From Paucimonas sp. (lineage in GTDB: Bacteria; Pseudomonadota; Gammaproteobacteria; Pseudomonadales; Pseudomonadaceae): 64,000 nt of DNA. This document shows positions 7,951 through 18,600 of this stretch, in pieces (the first letter of the stretch is position 1; each line of letters begins with the position of its first letter). The DNA lies in NCBI GenBank assembly GCA_031253995.1, contig JAIRVG010000105.1:62001-126000 (forward strand), given 5' to 3'. Under the pieces are notes generated by a model. It did no database searches and was not told the origin of the DNA. It worked only from the letters and a program-made list of their open reading frames with translations. Both the position numbers and the translations under genes were made by a program.

Positions 7951-8166
7951 TCAGCCAACGGCGTGAACTTCGTTGAGTCTATGGATACCAGCGGTGCCGG
8001 TCATGCCATCCCAGTTGTCGCCGCGTCCTTCACGCCAGCCATTGATCCACGCCTGGCGCACGGATGGCAGTGTGAAGGGGCACAGCTCGCGGGATTTGCC
8101 GGTGACTCCGTATTGGTAGCCACGTGAAAATGCTCTTTCCAACGGATCACGCTTAAGTCTTCTCAT
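7951..8166 (-). CDS. rmf: Ribosome modulation factor
   Basis: Small basic protein that dimerises 70S ribosomes into inactive 100S particles in stationary phase. The 71-residue sequence (starting MRRLKRDPLERAFSRGYQYG, with LCPFTLPSVRQAWINGWREG) is the family pattern, slightly longer than the 55-residue E. coli protein through a C-terminal extension. GAGGG lies about 10 nt upstream of the ATG. The leader carries a small hairpin (CGGCCTC/GAGGCCG, 8204-8221). It is followed by its own terminator. Confidence 0.95.
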   Translation of the reverse strand: MRRLKRDPLERAFSRGYQYGVTGKSRELCPFTLPSVRQAWINGWREGRGDNWDGMTGTAGIHRLNEVHAVG

Positions 8167-8700
8167 AGGGTACTGCCCTCATTTGTTGACTGTAATGTCC
8201 CGTCGGCCTCGTGTGAGGCCGGGCAGATTCGTTCTGCCGGTGTAGCGCCCGCTGCCGGCGTCGCGGGCTGAAGTGTCGTACCGTTGCGGTCACGACCTGA
8301 TTAGAGTTCTAACCAATAGGGAAGGGCGTGTGAACGAACGTTTTGTCATAAGCACGTAACCTTTCCATGGGTGAGAGGATAAGTAAAAAATTGCTTCGGA
8401 AGGGGAGCACGGGTAAAGCCAGCTATTCTCAGGATTTGCCCGGCTTGTAGAGCAAAATGCCATTGCCGAGACCATTTTCCGGCGCGTGCAAATAAATCGA
8501 CGAAGGGTCGCTTTTAATCCCTTCGGCAACAGAATTTTTCATTCTGCCCGACGATCAAAGCCTTTTTGCCTCCCGCGAAAAGGAAGGTTCCGGGCGGCCC
8601 GGCACGCGACGTCGTGCCACTCGGGTGCTTGCCGAAGGCATCCGATCAAACTTCGAAGGGCGATGCGCTCGCTCCTTCACTACAAGGCTGGATTTGACCC
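8167..8700. other. Intergenic region between divergent rmf and rlmKL
   Basis: 534 nt without a credible gene. The part from about 8280 to 8560 is clearly richer in A and T than its surroundings, as expected of a promoter region for two divergent genes. It holds a hairpin in the rmf leader (8204-8221), a 6-bp hairpin CAGAAT/ATTCTG at about 8529-8545 and a palindromic GGCACG/CGTGCC at about 8600-8620. Short open frames here have no recognisable product. I could not assign promoters with confidence. Confidence 0.6.
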
Positions 8701-10887
8701 ATGTCGGACCGTTTCGAACTCTACCTCACCTGTCCCAAAGGCCTGGAAGGCCTGCTCGCCGATGAGGCCCGCGGCCTCGGCCTGGAGGACGTGCGCGAGC
8801 ACACCTCGGCCCTGCGCGGCTCGGCCGACATGGAAACCGCCTACCGCCTGTGCCTCTGGTCGCGCCTGGCCAACCGCGTGTTGCTGGTGCTCAAGCGCTT
8901 CAACATGAAGAACGCCGACGACCTCTACGACGGCGTCCACGACGTCGACTGGGCCGAGCACCTGGACGCCGCCGGCACCCTGGCGGTGGAATTCAGCGGC
9001 CATGGCTCGGGCATCGACAACACCCACTTCGGTGCCCTCAAGGTCAAGGACGCCATCGTCGACAAGCTGCGCAACGCCCAGGGCGAGCGGCCGTCGATCG
9101 ACAAGCTCAACCCCGACCTGCGCGTGCACCTGCGCCTGGAGCGTGGCGAGGCGATCCTGTCCCTCGACCTCTCCGGGCACAGCCTGCACCAGCGCGGCTA
9201 CCGCCTGCAGCAGGGCGCCGCGCCGCTCAAGGAAAACCTCGCCGCCGCCGTGCTGATCCGCGCCGGCTGGCCGCGCATCGCCGCCGAAGGCGGGGCCCTG
9301 GCCGACCCGATGTGCGGTGTCGGTACCTTCCTGGTCGAGGCGGCGATGATCGCCGCCGACATCGCGCCGAACCTCAAGCGCGAGCGCTGGGGCTTCACCG
9401 CCTGGCTCGGCCATGTGCCGGCGCTGTGGCGCAAGGTCCACGACGAAGCCAAGGCCCGCGCCGAAGCCGGCCTGGCCCGTCCGCCGCTGTGGATCCGCGG
9501 TTATGAAGCCGACCCGCGGCTGATCCAGCCGGGGCGCAACAACGTCGAGCGCGCAGGCCTGAGCGACTGGGTGAAGATCTACCAGGGCGAAGTTGGCACC
9601 TTCGAGCCGCGTCCGGACCAGAACCAGAAAGGCCTGGTCATCAGCAACCCGCCCTACGGCGAGCGTCTCGGCGATGAAGCCAGCCTGCTGTACCTCTACC
9701 AGAACCTTGGCGAACGCCTGCGCCAGGCCTGCCTCGGCTGGGAAGCGGCGGTGTTCACCGGCGCCCCGGACCTGGGCAAGCGCATGGGTATCCGCAGCCA
9801 CAAGCAGTACGCGTTCTGGAACGGCGCACTGCCGTGCAAGCTGCTGCTGATCAAGGTGCAACCGGACCAGTTCGTCACTGGTGAGCGTCGCTCCGCCGAG
9901 CGCAACCCTGATGAAGAGCGTCCGGCACCGGCCGCCGAGCCGGCGCGCCTGACCGAGGGCGGGCAGATGTTCGCCAACCGCCTGCAGAAAAACCTCAAGC
10001 AACTGGGCAAGTGGGCCAAGCGCGAGCACGTCACCTGCTATCGCCTGTATGACGCCGACATGCCCGAGTACGCCGTGGCCGTCGACCTGTACCAGGGCTG
10101 GGTGCACGTGCAGGAATATGCCGCGCCGCGTTCGGTGGACCCGGAGAAGGCCCAGGCCCGCCTGTTCGACGCCCTCGCCGCGATTCCGCAGGCATTGGGC
10201 ATCGACCAGAGCAAGGTGGTGGTCAAGCGCCGCGAGCGGCAGAGCGGCACCCGCCAGTACGAGCGGCAGAACAGCCAGGGGCAGTTCATGGAGGTCAGCG
10301 AAGGCGGCGTGAAGCTGCTGGTCAACCTCACCGACTACCTGGACACCGGCCTGTTCCTCGACCACCGCCCGATGCGCCTGCGCATCCAGCGCGAGGCCGC
10401 GGGCAAGCGCTTCCTCAACCTGTTCTGCTACACCGCCACGGCCAGCGTGCATGCGGCCAAGGGTGGCGCGCGCAGCACCACCAGCGTCGACCTGTCGAAG
10501 ACCTACCTGGACTGGGCGCGGCGCAACCTGTCGCTCAACGGCTACTCGGACAAGAACCGCCTGGAGCAGGGCGATGTGATGGCCTGGCTGGAAAGCAACC
10601 GCGACCAGTTCGACCTGATCTTCATCGACCCGCCGACCTTCTCCAACTCCAAGCGCATGGAAGGGGTGTTCGACGTGCAGCGCGACCACGTGCAACTGCT
10701 CGACCTGGCGGTTGCACGCCTGGCCCCGGGCGGCGTGCTGTACTTCTCCAACAACTTCCGCAAGTTCCAGCTCGACGAGCACCTGCAGGAGCGCTACGCC
10801 ATCGAGGAGATCAGCGCCAGCACCCTGGACCCGGACTTCGCCCGCAACAGCAAGATCCACCGCGCCTGGCGCATCCAGGCACGCTGA
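8701..10887 (+). CDS. rlmL: Bifunctional 23S rRNA methyltransferase RlmKL
   Basis: Fused enzyme that methylates 23S rRNA at G2445 (N2, RlmL half) and G2069 (N7, RlmK half). The 728-residue length matches the fused gammaproteobacterial form. The N-terminal half has a THUMP domain and a methyltransferase with ADPMCGVGTFLVEAAMI and the catalytic SNPPYGERL. The C-terminal half is a second SAM-binding domain with RFLNLFCYTATASVHAAKGG and IFIDPPTFSNSK. The ATG at 8701 gives the family N-terminus MSDRFELYLTCPKGLEGLL although no good Shine-Dalgarno precedes it. It stands alone in front of the cyclase gene. Confidence 0.97.
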   Translation: MSDRFELYLTCPKGLEGLLADEARGLGLEDVREHTSALRGSADMETAYRLCLWSRLANRVLLVLKRFNMKNADDLYDGVHDVDWAEHLDAAGTLAVEFSGHGSGIDNTHFGALKVKDAIVDKLRNAQGERPSIDKLNPDLRVHLRLERGEAILSLDLSGHSLHQRGYRLQQGAAPLKENLAAAVLIRAGWPRIAAEGGALADPMCGVGTFLVEAAMIAADIAPNLKRERWGFTAWLGHVPALWRKVHDEAKARAEAGLARPPLWIRGYEADPRLIQPGRNNVERAGLSDWVKIYQGEVGTFEPRPDQNQKGLVISNPPYGERLGDEASLLYLYQNLGERLRQACLGWEAAVFTGAPDLGKRMGIRSHKQYAFWNGALPCKLLLIKVQPDQFVTGERRSAERNPDEERPAPAAEPARLTEGGQMFANRLQKNLKQLGKWAKREHVTCYRLYDADMPEYAVAVDLYQGWVHVQEYAAPRSVDPEKAQARLFDALAAIPQALGIDQSKVVVKRRERQSGTRQYERQNSQGQFMEVSEGGVKLLVNLTDYLDTGLFLDHRPMRLRIQREAAGKRFLNLFCYTATASVHAAKGGARSTTSVDLSKTYLDWARRNLSLNGYSDKNRLEQGDVMAWLESNRDQFDLIFIDPPTFSNSKRMEGVFDVQRDHVQLLDLAVARLAPGGVLYFSNNFRKFQLDEHLQERYAIEEISASTLDPDFARNSKIHRAWRIQAR

Positions 10888-10986
10888 AACAAATGACGCA
10901 TTCCTGGCTCTCTCGGTCGTGGCTACTGGCTATTATTGAAGAGAGCCGTGAGTGCCGTCACTGGCCGGCGTCGTGAGTGCTTTCCC

Positions 10987-13377
10987 ATGTCGAAGCCTGT
11001 CCAGCGCCCGAAGATGCTCGGTTTCATCAGCGAGGAAGTGTCCGCCTGGCTGGTGGCCTTTGTCGCCTTGGTGGTCGGCGGCCTGCTGACCGCCTTGCTC
11101 GCCCTTGCGGCGTACAAGCTCTATCAACAGCAACTGGCGCAACGTTTCGAGCTATTGGCCAACGAACGTTACAGCCGGATCGAAGAACGCCTGCAGGACC
11201 AGACGCAACGTCTGGATAGCCTGCGGCGTTTCTTCGTCTATGCCCAGGAAATCACCCGCGAAGAGTTCGACGGCTATGTGCGGCCGTTGCTGCATCGCTC
11301 CCAGGCTTATTCGTGGGCGCCCCGCATCACCGACGCAGAACGTGGCGCCTTCGAGCAGCGCAACCGTGCCATTCTCGGGCGTGAGTTCGCGATTCGGGAG
11401 CTGGTGGAGGGCGGGGTGTTGCAGCCTTCCCAGGTCCGCCCGCTGTATTACCCGGTGCTGTTCAGTCAGACCCTGAACCAATTGTCGCCGCCGTTGGGCT
11501 TCGATCTGCTTTCGCAGCCGGTGCGGCGGGATGTCCTGTTGCGCGCGACTACCCCGGGGTCGATGGCGGTTTCCGCGCCGTTCGACCTGCTGGGGGTGGA
11601 TCCCGCCTATTCCCGCGGAATGCTGATGGTTGCCCCGGTGTACCCGCCGCAACCCACCGGCACCGAGCCCAAGGGCTATGTCATGAGCGTGCTGAGCATG
11701 CGCCAGTTGATGGCCGACGGCTTGCCACGTGCCGAGGAAGACAACCTGGTGGTACGTATCCTCGACCTGTCGTCGGCGACCCATCCGGAAGCCCTGTTCC
11801 AGTCGGGCAATCCGCTCGCCGACTCGCCGTTGATGGTGCAGAAGGTCCTGCACCTGGCGGATCGCTCCTATCAGTTGAACATGTTCCCCAGCCAGGAATT
11901 CCTTCGCGACAACCGTTCCTCGGCGGCCTCGGTGATCGTCGTCGGCGGTCTGCTCAGCCTGTTGCTCAGTGCCTTGCTGTTCATTCTTTTCAGCCAGCGC
12001 CAGCGCGCCCTGACCCTGGTCGAGCAGCGCACGGCAGAGCTGCGCATCAGCGAGGAAAGCCTGCGCGATACCCACAACCAGTTGCGCAGCGTGCTGGACG
12101 CGGCGACCCAGGTGGCGATCATCGCCACCGACCTGCATGGCGTGATCAGCACCTTCAACGCCGGGGCCGAACGCATGCTCGGCTACACCAGCGAGGAAGT
12201 GCTGGGCAAGCTGACCCTGGAAAGCCTGTTGCTGCCCGAGGAAGTCCGCGAACGTGCGCGGCTGATGAGCCTGCACCTCGGGCGCGAGATCGGCACCAGC
12301 CAGGCGATGCTGGCGGACAGCGTGCCCAGCGCCGATGAAGAGCCCGGCGAGTGGACCCTGCGGCGCAAGGACGGCAGCCTGCTGCCGGCGAACATGCTGG
12401 TGACTGCGGTGCTGGATGAATACGGGTTATGGGTCGGCCACCTGGCGATCTGCATCGACATCACCGAGCGCAAGCGCGTGCACGAAGCGCTGGAGGCCCG
12501 GGATCGGCTGCTGGAAAAGCTCACCGCGCAGGTTCCCGGGGGGATCTATCAGTTCCGCCTGAATCCCGATGGTACGTCCTGCTTCAGCTATTCCAGCGAA
12601 GGCTTGCGCGATATCTACGAAGTGGAACCGGAGCTTTTGCGCCAGGACGCCACCACGGTGTTCGAGCGCATCCATCCCGACGATCTGGCGCGGGTGCGTT
12701 TCTCGATCCGCGAATCTGCCGATCATCTGACGCCGTGGCGCGAGGAATACCGGGTGCAGTTGCCCAAGGCCGGGCTGCGCTGGGTACGCGGTGAAGCGAC
12801 GCCGGAGCCGCTGCCGGATGGCGGCACCCTGTGGCATGGCTACCTGACGGATATTTCCGACCTGAAGCGGGTCGAGGAGGAGTTGCGGGCCTTGTCGGTC
12901 ACCGACTCGCTGACGGGTATCCACAACCGCCGCTATTTCCAGGAGCGGCTCAAGGCTGAACTGGAGCGGGCGCAGCGCGGTGGGCAGGACCTGGCGGTGA
13001 TCATGCTCGATATCGATCACTTCAAGCAGATCAATGACCAGTTCGGCCATGCGGTGGGGGATCTGGTGTTGCAGAGCCTGTGTCAGCGCATCAGTCACCG
13101 GTTGCGGCGTACCGATGTGTTCTGTCGCCTGGGTGGGGAGGAGTTCATGGTGTTGTGCCCGGGCAGCAATGCCGCCCAGGCCCACTCGCTGGCGCTGGAG
13201 TTGTGGCAGGGGTTGCGCAGCGTGCCGGTGGACGGTGTCGGCCGGGTCACCGCCAGTTTCGGCGTGGCCGGCTGGCGCGCCGGGGAGGGCGCCGACGCCT
13301 TGTTGCTGCGGGCCGACTCCGGGGTGTACGCAGCCAAGCAGGGCGGCCGCGATCGGGTCGAGGCCGAGCAGTTCTGA
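10987..13377 (+). CDS. Membrane diguanylate cyclase with CHASE, two PAS and GGDEF domains
   Basis: Predicted inner-membrane enzyme making cyclic-di-GMP in response to a periplasmic signal. The 796-residue product has a TM helix at about 20-42, a periplasmic CHASE-like domain to about 310, a second TM (VIVVGGLLSLLLSALLFILF), two PAS domains (about 365-495 and 515-625) and a C-terminal GGDEF domain. The active site reads RLGGEEF, so it should be catalytic, and RRTD lies exactly five residues before GGEEF, an intact inhibitory I-site. I placed the start at 10987 (MSKPVQRPKML) rather than 51 nt upstream. The ligand cannot be told from sequence. No c-di-GMP partner is adjacent. Confidence 0.9.
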   Translation: MSKPVQRPKMLGFISEEVSAWLVAFVALVVGGLLTALLALAAYKLYQQQLAQRFELLANERYSRIEERLQDQTQRLDSLRRFFVYAQEITREEFDGYVRPLLHRSQAYSWAPRITDAERGAFEQRNRAILGREFAIRELVEGGVLQPSQVRPLYYPVLFSQTLNQLSPPLGFDLLSQPVRRDVLLRATTPGSMAVSAPFDLLGVDPAYSRGMLMVAPVYPPQPTGTEPKGYVMSVLSMRQLMADGLPRAEEDNLVVRILDLSSATHPEALFQSGNPLADSPLMVQKVLHLADRSYQLNMFPSQEFLRDNRSSAASVIVVGGLLSLLLSALLFILFSQRQRALTLVEQRTAELRISEESLRDTHNQLRSVLDAATQVAIIATDLHGVISTFNAGAERMLGYTSEEVLGKLTLESLLLPEEVRERARLMSLHLGREIGTSQAMLADSVPSADEEPGEWTLRRKDGSLLPANMLVTAVLDEYGLWVGHLAICIDITERKRVHEALEARDRLLEKLTAQVPGGIYQFRLNPDGTSCFSYSSEGLRDIYEVEPELLRQDATTVFERIHPDDLARVRFSIRESADHLTPWREEYRVQLPKAGLRWVRGEATPEPLPDGGTLWHGYLTDISDLKRVEEELRALSVTDSLTGIHNRRYFQERLKAELERAQRGGQDLAVIMLDIDHFKQINDQFGHAVGDLVLQSLCQRISHRLRRTDVFCRLGGEEFMVLCPGSNAAQAHSLALELWQGLRSVPVDGVGRVTASFGVAGWRAGEGADALLLRADSGVYAAKQGGRDRVEAEQF

Positions 13378-13426
13378 TGTTGCACGACCCGCTTATGGAA
13401 CAACACATAACTCATTGATTTAGCAG

Positions 13427-13447
13427 GGACCTTGTGGGAGCGGGTCC
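13427..13447. repeat. Short REP-type hairpin with TTGTGGGAGC core
   Basis: GGACC and GGTCC arms enclose TTGTGGGAGCG. The same loop core occurs in the longer hairpin at 32286-32320, and the same GGACC/GGTCC arms occur at 57740-57771, so these belong to one repeat family. Confidence 0.65.
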
Positions 13448-13512
13448 AGCTCTCGACTTGTGTTCTCTGCGCGGCTGGGTGGACTTCCACAGGTCCGCGC
13501 TGGATCAAATCG

Positions 13513-14967
13513 TTACGGCTGACTCGCGATCGCCGCCTTCGGCTGCTTGTACAGGTCCAGCAACACCTGGTCCAGCACCGCCGAGGCGCCCCATGGACGT
13601 GGGTCGTTGAGGATCGCGGTCACCGCCCAGGTCGTACCGTTGCTGTCACGGCTGAAGCCGGCGATGGCGCGCACGGTGTTCAGGGTGCCGGTCTTGATAT
13701 GGGCTTCGCCGGCCATGGCCGTGCGCTTGAGGCGCTTGCGCATGGTGCCGTCCATGCCGGTCAGCGGCATCGAGCTGATGAACTCGGCGGCATACGGGCT
13801 CTTCCACGCGGCCTGTAGCAGGGTCGCCATCTCGCGGGCACTGACCCGTTCTGCACGGGACAGTCCCGAACCGTTCTCCATCACCAGGTGCGAAGCGGTA
13901 ATGCCCTTCTTCGCCATCCACTGCCGCACCACACGCTGCGCGGCACGGGCATCGTCGCCATCGGCGTCGGTGCGGAAGCGCGCGCCGAGGCTGAGGAACA
14001 GCTGCTGGGCCATGGTGTTGTTGCTGTACTTGTTGATGTCGCGAATGATCTCCACCAGGTCCGGGGAGAAGGCGCGGGCCAGCAGGCGGGCGCTCTTCGG
14101 CACTTCCTCGACCCGGTCGCGACCCTGGATGCTGCCACCCAGCTCGTTCCAGATCGCCCGCACCGCACCGGCGGCGTAGGTCGGATGGTCGAGCAGCGAC
14201 AGGTAGGTCTGCGAGTTGCAGCCTTCGCCAAGCTGGCCGGTCACAGTGACACTGACGCCGTCGGCCTGGGTCACCGGGTTGTAGCGCACGTCGCCCGTGC
14301 ACTTGTTGCCCGGCAAGGCCTTGACCTGGTTGTCGATGCGGATGTTGGCGATCGGCGGCTCCACCGACACCAGCACCCGGCCGCCGTCATTGCGGGCGAC
14401 GAAGCGCAGGGCCTTGAGGTTGACCAGCAGCGAGTCGGGCTTGACCAGGAACGGCTTGTTCTCGTCGCCACCGTCATCGTTGAACTGCGGCAGTTGCGGC
14501 TGGATGAAGTGACTGCGGTCGAGCACCAGGTCGCCGGTGATGGTCTGCACGCCGTTGGCGCGCAGGTCGCGCATCAGCAGCCAGAGCTTCTCCATGTTCA
14601 GCTTGGGATCGCCGCCGCCCTTGAGGTACAGGTTGCCGTTGAGCACGCCGTTGCTCAGGGTGCCGTCGGTGTAGAACTCGGTCTTCCACTGGTAGGTGGG
14701 GCCGAGCATTTCCAGGGCGGCGTAGGTGGTCACCAGCTTCATGGTCGAGGCCGGGTTGACCGAGACGTCGGCGTTGAAGATGGTCGGGGTGCCGGGGCCG
14801 TTGAGCGGGATCATCACCAGCGACAGCGCCGAATCGTCCAGTTTGTTGCTCTTGAGAGCCTGTTGCACCTTGGGCGGCAGGCTGGTGTTGACGGGGGCGG
14901 CGTGGGCCGGCAGGGCGAGGGGCAGCAGCAGGCCGGCGAACAGCAGAGAACGGAGGGATGGGGTCAT
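13513..14967 (-). CDS. dacB: D-alanyl-D-alanine carboxypeptidase/endopeptidase (PBP4)
   Basis: Periplasmic low-molecular-weight penicillin-binding protein that trims and cleaves peptidoglycan cross-links. The 484-residue precursor has a signal peptide ending near AHA-23. Serine-protease-like motifs are complete: STMK with Ser74 and Lys77, a YSNN motif in the segment INKYSNNTMAQQ, and HIKTGTLN near the C-terminus. The long insertion between STMK and YSNN is typical of class C PBP4. It is separated from the upstream yggL by a terminator, so it probably has its own promoter in 14968-15158. Confidence 0.97.
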   Translation of the reverse strand: MTPSLRSLLFAGLLLPLALPAHAAPVNTSLPPKVQQALKSNKLDDSALSLVMIPLNGPGTPTIFNADVSVNPASTMKLVTTYAALEMLGPTYQWKTEFYTDGTLSNGVLNGNLYLKGGGDPKLNMEKLWLLMRDLRANGVQTITGDLVLDRSHFIQPQLPQFNDDGGDENKPFLVKPDSLLVNLKALRFVARNDGGRVLVSVEPPIANIRIDNQVKALPGNKCTGDVRYNPVTQADGVSVTVTGQLGEGCNSQTYLSLLDHPTYAAGAVRAIWNELGGSIQGRDRVEEVPKSARLLARAFSPDLVEIIRDINKYSNNTMAQQLFLSLGARFRTDADGDDARAAQRVVRQWMAKKGITASHLVMENGSGLSRAERVSAREMATLLQAAWKSPYAAEFISSMPLTGMDGTMRKRLKRTAMAGEAHIKTGTLNTVRAIAGFSRDSNGTTWAVTAILNDPRPWGASAVLDQVLLDLYKQPKAAIASQP

Positions 14968-15158
14968 GAGTACTGAAAACCCTGCGCAGGACGGGTGAAA
15001 TGAAACGGGGCTTTACAGGATGATGGCCCCGATTGAAAAAATGATAGCGCGCATTATGCCCCAAGCCTGGAGCGGCGTGGGTCGGGGAGGGTGGTTTTGT
15101 CAGGTTTTGTGTCAGTACCGGCCCTGTCGCGGCAACAGGGTTTGTTTTCGACAGGCAT

Positions 15159-15197
15159 AAAAAAACCACCCCCATGAAGCTCACGGGGGTGGTTTTT
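15159..15197. terminator. Terminator between yggL and dacB
   Basis: AAAAACCACCCCC (15161-15173) pairs perfectly with GGGGGTGGTTTTT (15185-15197), and there are A/T runs on both sides. It is positioned 11 nt after the yggL stop on the minus strand. Confidence 0.92.
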
Positions 15198-15207
15198 CAG
15201 CACACGA

Positions 15208-15549
15208 TCACTGGGCGTTGATCGGGGTATCCGGATACCAGGCGTCCAGCAGCGGGCTGATCTCGATGTTGGTCAGCTCGTTGCGGCCTTTCAGCCAGGC
15301 TTCAACGCTGGCGCGCTGTTCCTCGGTTACCGAACCGCGCTTGGCCGAGCACACCAGGCCGAAGTCTTCGCCGCCGACATAATCCAGGCCATTGGCGTCC
15401 ATGGCTTCAGCCAGGAAAGCGTCCAGGAAGGCATCGATCGCCTCGTCGGACAGGTCTTCCTTGAACGCCAGGTTCAGCTCGAAACCCAATTCCTGGAACT
15501 CGTCCACACACAGCTTCTTGCGCAGACGACGGGAACGGTTGGTAGCCAT
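15208..15549 (-). CDS. yggL: YggL family 50S ribosome-associated protein (DUF469)
   Basis: Small acidic protein of 113 residues. The basic N-terminus MATNRSRRLRKKLCVDEFQE and the WLKGRNELTNIEISPLLDAWY C-terminal segment match the YggL/DUF469 family, whose E. coli member associates with the large ribosomal subunit. The start at 15549 is preceded by AGAGGA. A longer open frame exists upstream but has no similarity to the family. Exact function is not established to my knowledge. Confidence 0.88.
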   Translation of the reverse strand: MATNRSRRLRKKLCVDEFQELGFELNLAFKEDLSDEAIDAFLDAFLAEAMDANGLDYVGGEDFGLVCSAKRGSVTEEQRASVEAWLKGRNELTNIEISPLLDAWYPDTPINAQ

Positions 15550-15622
15550 GAAAACAATCCTCTGAGTAATTACGGTGCGCAGTCTAACAGCTCGGGCGAC
15601 AGGATGCCTGCTCTGTCTCGTT

Positions 15623-18600
15623 TCAGTCCTGACCCTCGTCAACCGGCGCCTCCGGCAGGCTGGCCAGGGTTTGCCGCAGGGTCTCGTCGACTCGCTTCAT
15701 CTGCTGCAACACCTGGCGCTTGCGCCGCCTGAGCACAGGCTCAGGGGCAAAGCGCGCGCAGACCTCTTCGAGTTTCTCGCAGGCCAGCATCAGGTCTTCG
15801 GCCTGGACGATCCGCGCCACCCCGAGTATCTGGTGGGCGACGTTCTTCAGGGGCTGCGGGTTGCCATGGGTATCGATGGCAAGCAGTCGTTGCTGATCCT
15901 CCGGGCTGCTGCGCAGCAGGGTCTCCAGCAGGCGGCGCAGTTCCATCGGGCAATCGCCGATGATGGGTTCCAGGCCCTTGAGGTCGAGCCGGGCCGGGGC
16001 CCCTCGATTGCCTTGCGCGGCCTGCGGCGAAACCGCGGCCAGGCGCTGACCGAGGGTGTGCAGGCCGATGGGCTTGAGCAGGCAGTCGTCCATCCCTGCC
16101 TCCTGGCAGGCGGCATGCACTTCAGGCTGGGCATTGGCGGTGTAGCCGAGGATGGTGCAGGGCGGCCGTTCCTGGTGCCGTTCCTGCTCGCGTACCGCCC
16201 GGGTGAACTGGTAGCCGTCCATGCGCGGCATGTTGCAATCGACGATCAGCACATCGAAGCGGCACGCCTGCCAGAGGGCCAGCGCCTGCTCGCCGTTGTC
16301 GGCGCAGTGGCAGTGCACGCCGAGGAAATCCAGTTGCTGCGCGACCAGTTGCAGGTTGGCCGGATGGTCGTCCACCACCAGCACCTGCAGGCTGGTGCTG
16401 GGCATCGGCGGCGCCAGTTCCTGGGGCTTTGGCTCGGAGGACTCCGGCAGGCTGCGCAGCGGCAGGCTGATACGAATCTCCGTGCCTTCCCCGGGCTTGC
16501 TGAACAGGCTCAACCTGCCGCCCATCATTTCGCACAGGCTGCGGCTGATCACCAGACCCAGGCCGGTGCCGCTGCGGGCCTGGGGGCTGTCCGGTTCGAC
16601 CTGGGCGAACGGCTGGAACAGGCGCTGCTGGTCGTCGGCGGAGATACCGATGCCGGTGTCGCACACCGACACCTCCAGTTGCAGGTCGTCGCGGCTGGCG
16701 TCGCCGGTGGTGGGCAGGCTGGAGATGGCCAGGTCGAGCTTGACCTGGCCCCAGGTGGTGAACTTGATCGCGTTGCTCACCAGGTTGGACAGGATCTGCT
16801 TGAAGCGCAGGGGGTCGAGCAGCACGTCGCGGTGCGCGGTGCGGGAAATCGCCAGGCTCAGCTCCAGGCCCTTTTGCCGGGCCAGGCCGTCGAACACCTG
16901 GCCTACCGACTGCACCAGCTCCGCCGGGTTGACCCGCTCCGGGCAGAGGTTGAGGTGGCCGGACTCGATGCGGGCGATGTCGAGGATGTCGCCCATCAGC
17001 GACAGCAGGTCCTGCGCCGAGCGGTAGGCGACCTCCAGTGCCGGGCGGTCCATGTCCTGGTTATCGGAGCGTTTCAAGGCCAGTTCGAGCATGCCGATCA
17101 GCGCGTTCATCGGCGTGCGGATCTCGTGGCTCATGGTGGCGAGGAACTTGCTCTTGGCGCGATTGGCGGCATCGGCCTGTTCCTTGGCCAGGCGCAGGTC
17201 CTGGATCAGCCGGCGGCGATCGCTGATGTCCAGCCAGCCACCGATGATGCCCCTCACCTCGCCGAGGGAATCGCGGTAGGGCAGGACCCAGTGGTAGATG
17301 GTCCGTTCGACATTCTTGAGCAGCAGTGGCCGGTCGATGATCAGTGGCATGCCTTCGTTCATCACCCGCAGGTAGTCGGACTGGATCTTGCGCGCATCGT
17401 CGTTGTCGCCCAGGGGAGCCGCGTGGATCGACTTGCCGAGCACGGCGTCGAGCTCGACGCCCAGGGCTTGCAGGTAACTGTCGTTGCAGGTCTGCAGCAG
17501 GCCGTGGCGATCCCGCACGTAGATCGGGTGGGGCGTGCCGTTGACCATGGCGCGCATGAATTCCAGCTGGTCGTTGAGGGCCCGTTCGGCCGCTTCGCGC
17601 TGCTTTATCTGGCGCCGCATCCAGGCGTTCCAGGCCAGGGACAGGAGCAGCAGGACCAGGGTGCCGAGGATGATCTTGAGGATCGCCTGCTGGTGGTTCT
17701 GCCAGTAGGAGTAGGTGCCCCCGTCGTAGCCACGCCAGCGGCTGTTGATGTTGCCCATCTCCTCGGGAACGATGCTGGTCAGCGCCTTGTCGAGGATCGA
17801 GGCAAGTTCGGTGGCATTGCGCGAGGTGGCGAGGGAGAACGTCGCCGGGACGTCGCTGACCGTGGCGCGGATCACCAGGTCGCGTTGGGTGGTGAGGTTG
17901 AAGTTGGCATTGATCAGCGCCATGACCATGCCGTCCACCTGGCGGTGCACCAGCATGCTCGCCGCCGTGGCCGCATCCTCGGTGGACACCAGCTGGATGT
18001 TCGGATAGCGCTGGCGCAGGCCTTCGTTGAGCAGGTTGCCGCGGGTCACCGCCAGGCGCCGGCCCTGCAGTTGCTCAAGGGACCTGGGCGCGTCCTTGCC
18101 GTCACGGGTGACCAGGACATAGGAGTTTTCCAGGTAGGGGCGGCTGAAGGTCAGCTCGGCCTCCCGCTCCGGGCTGGTGGAGATGACCGCGATCAGGTCG
18201 GCGTGGCCATGCTCGACCTGGTCGAGCATGTCGCTGATGCCATTGCTGCGCTTGATTTCGAAATGCAGGCCGGTACGCAGGCGGATCAGTTCCAGCAGGT
18301 CGGCGGCGATGCCCCGCAGGTTGCCGGACTTGTCGAAGAAGGTCAGCGGCGCAGCGTGTTCGTCGACCGTGACCCGCACCACCGGGTTTTTCTCCAGCCA
18401 CTGTTCCTCGCTGGGTGACAGCTGCAGCTTGCGGTCGGTCAGCAGGATGCTGCTGCCTGCGCTCCAGCGCTGGAAGATGCTGGCGCGGGTGGTGCTGGTG
18501 ACGGCTTCGAGGGTCTTGTTGACCAGGGTCAGGAGGACCTGGTTGCTCTGGTGCACGGCGAAGCCGAAGCCCGTGGCCTCGTGCTTGGCGAAATTGGCCA

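Noticed and set aside
8290..8529. 79-codon minus-strand frame between rmf and rlmKL
   Set aside because: It lies in AT-rich promoter-like DNA, with no ribosome site and no recognisable domain.
15575..18418. 947-codon open frame on the plus strand opposite the BvgS-like gene
   Set aside because: It is antisense to a well-conserved kinase, is rich in Gln/His/Val typical of GC-rich shadow frames and has no family features.
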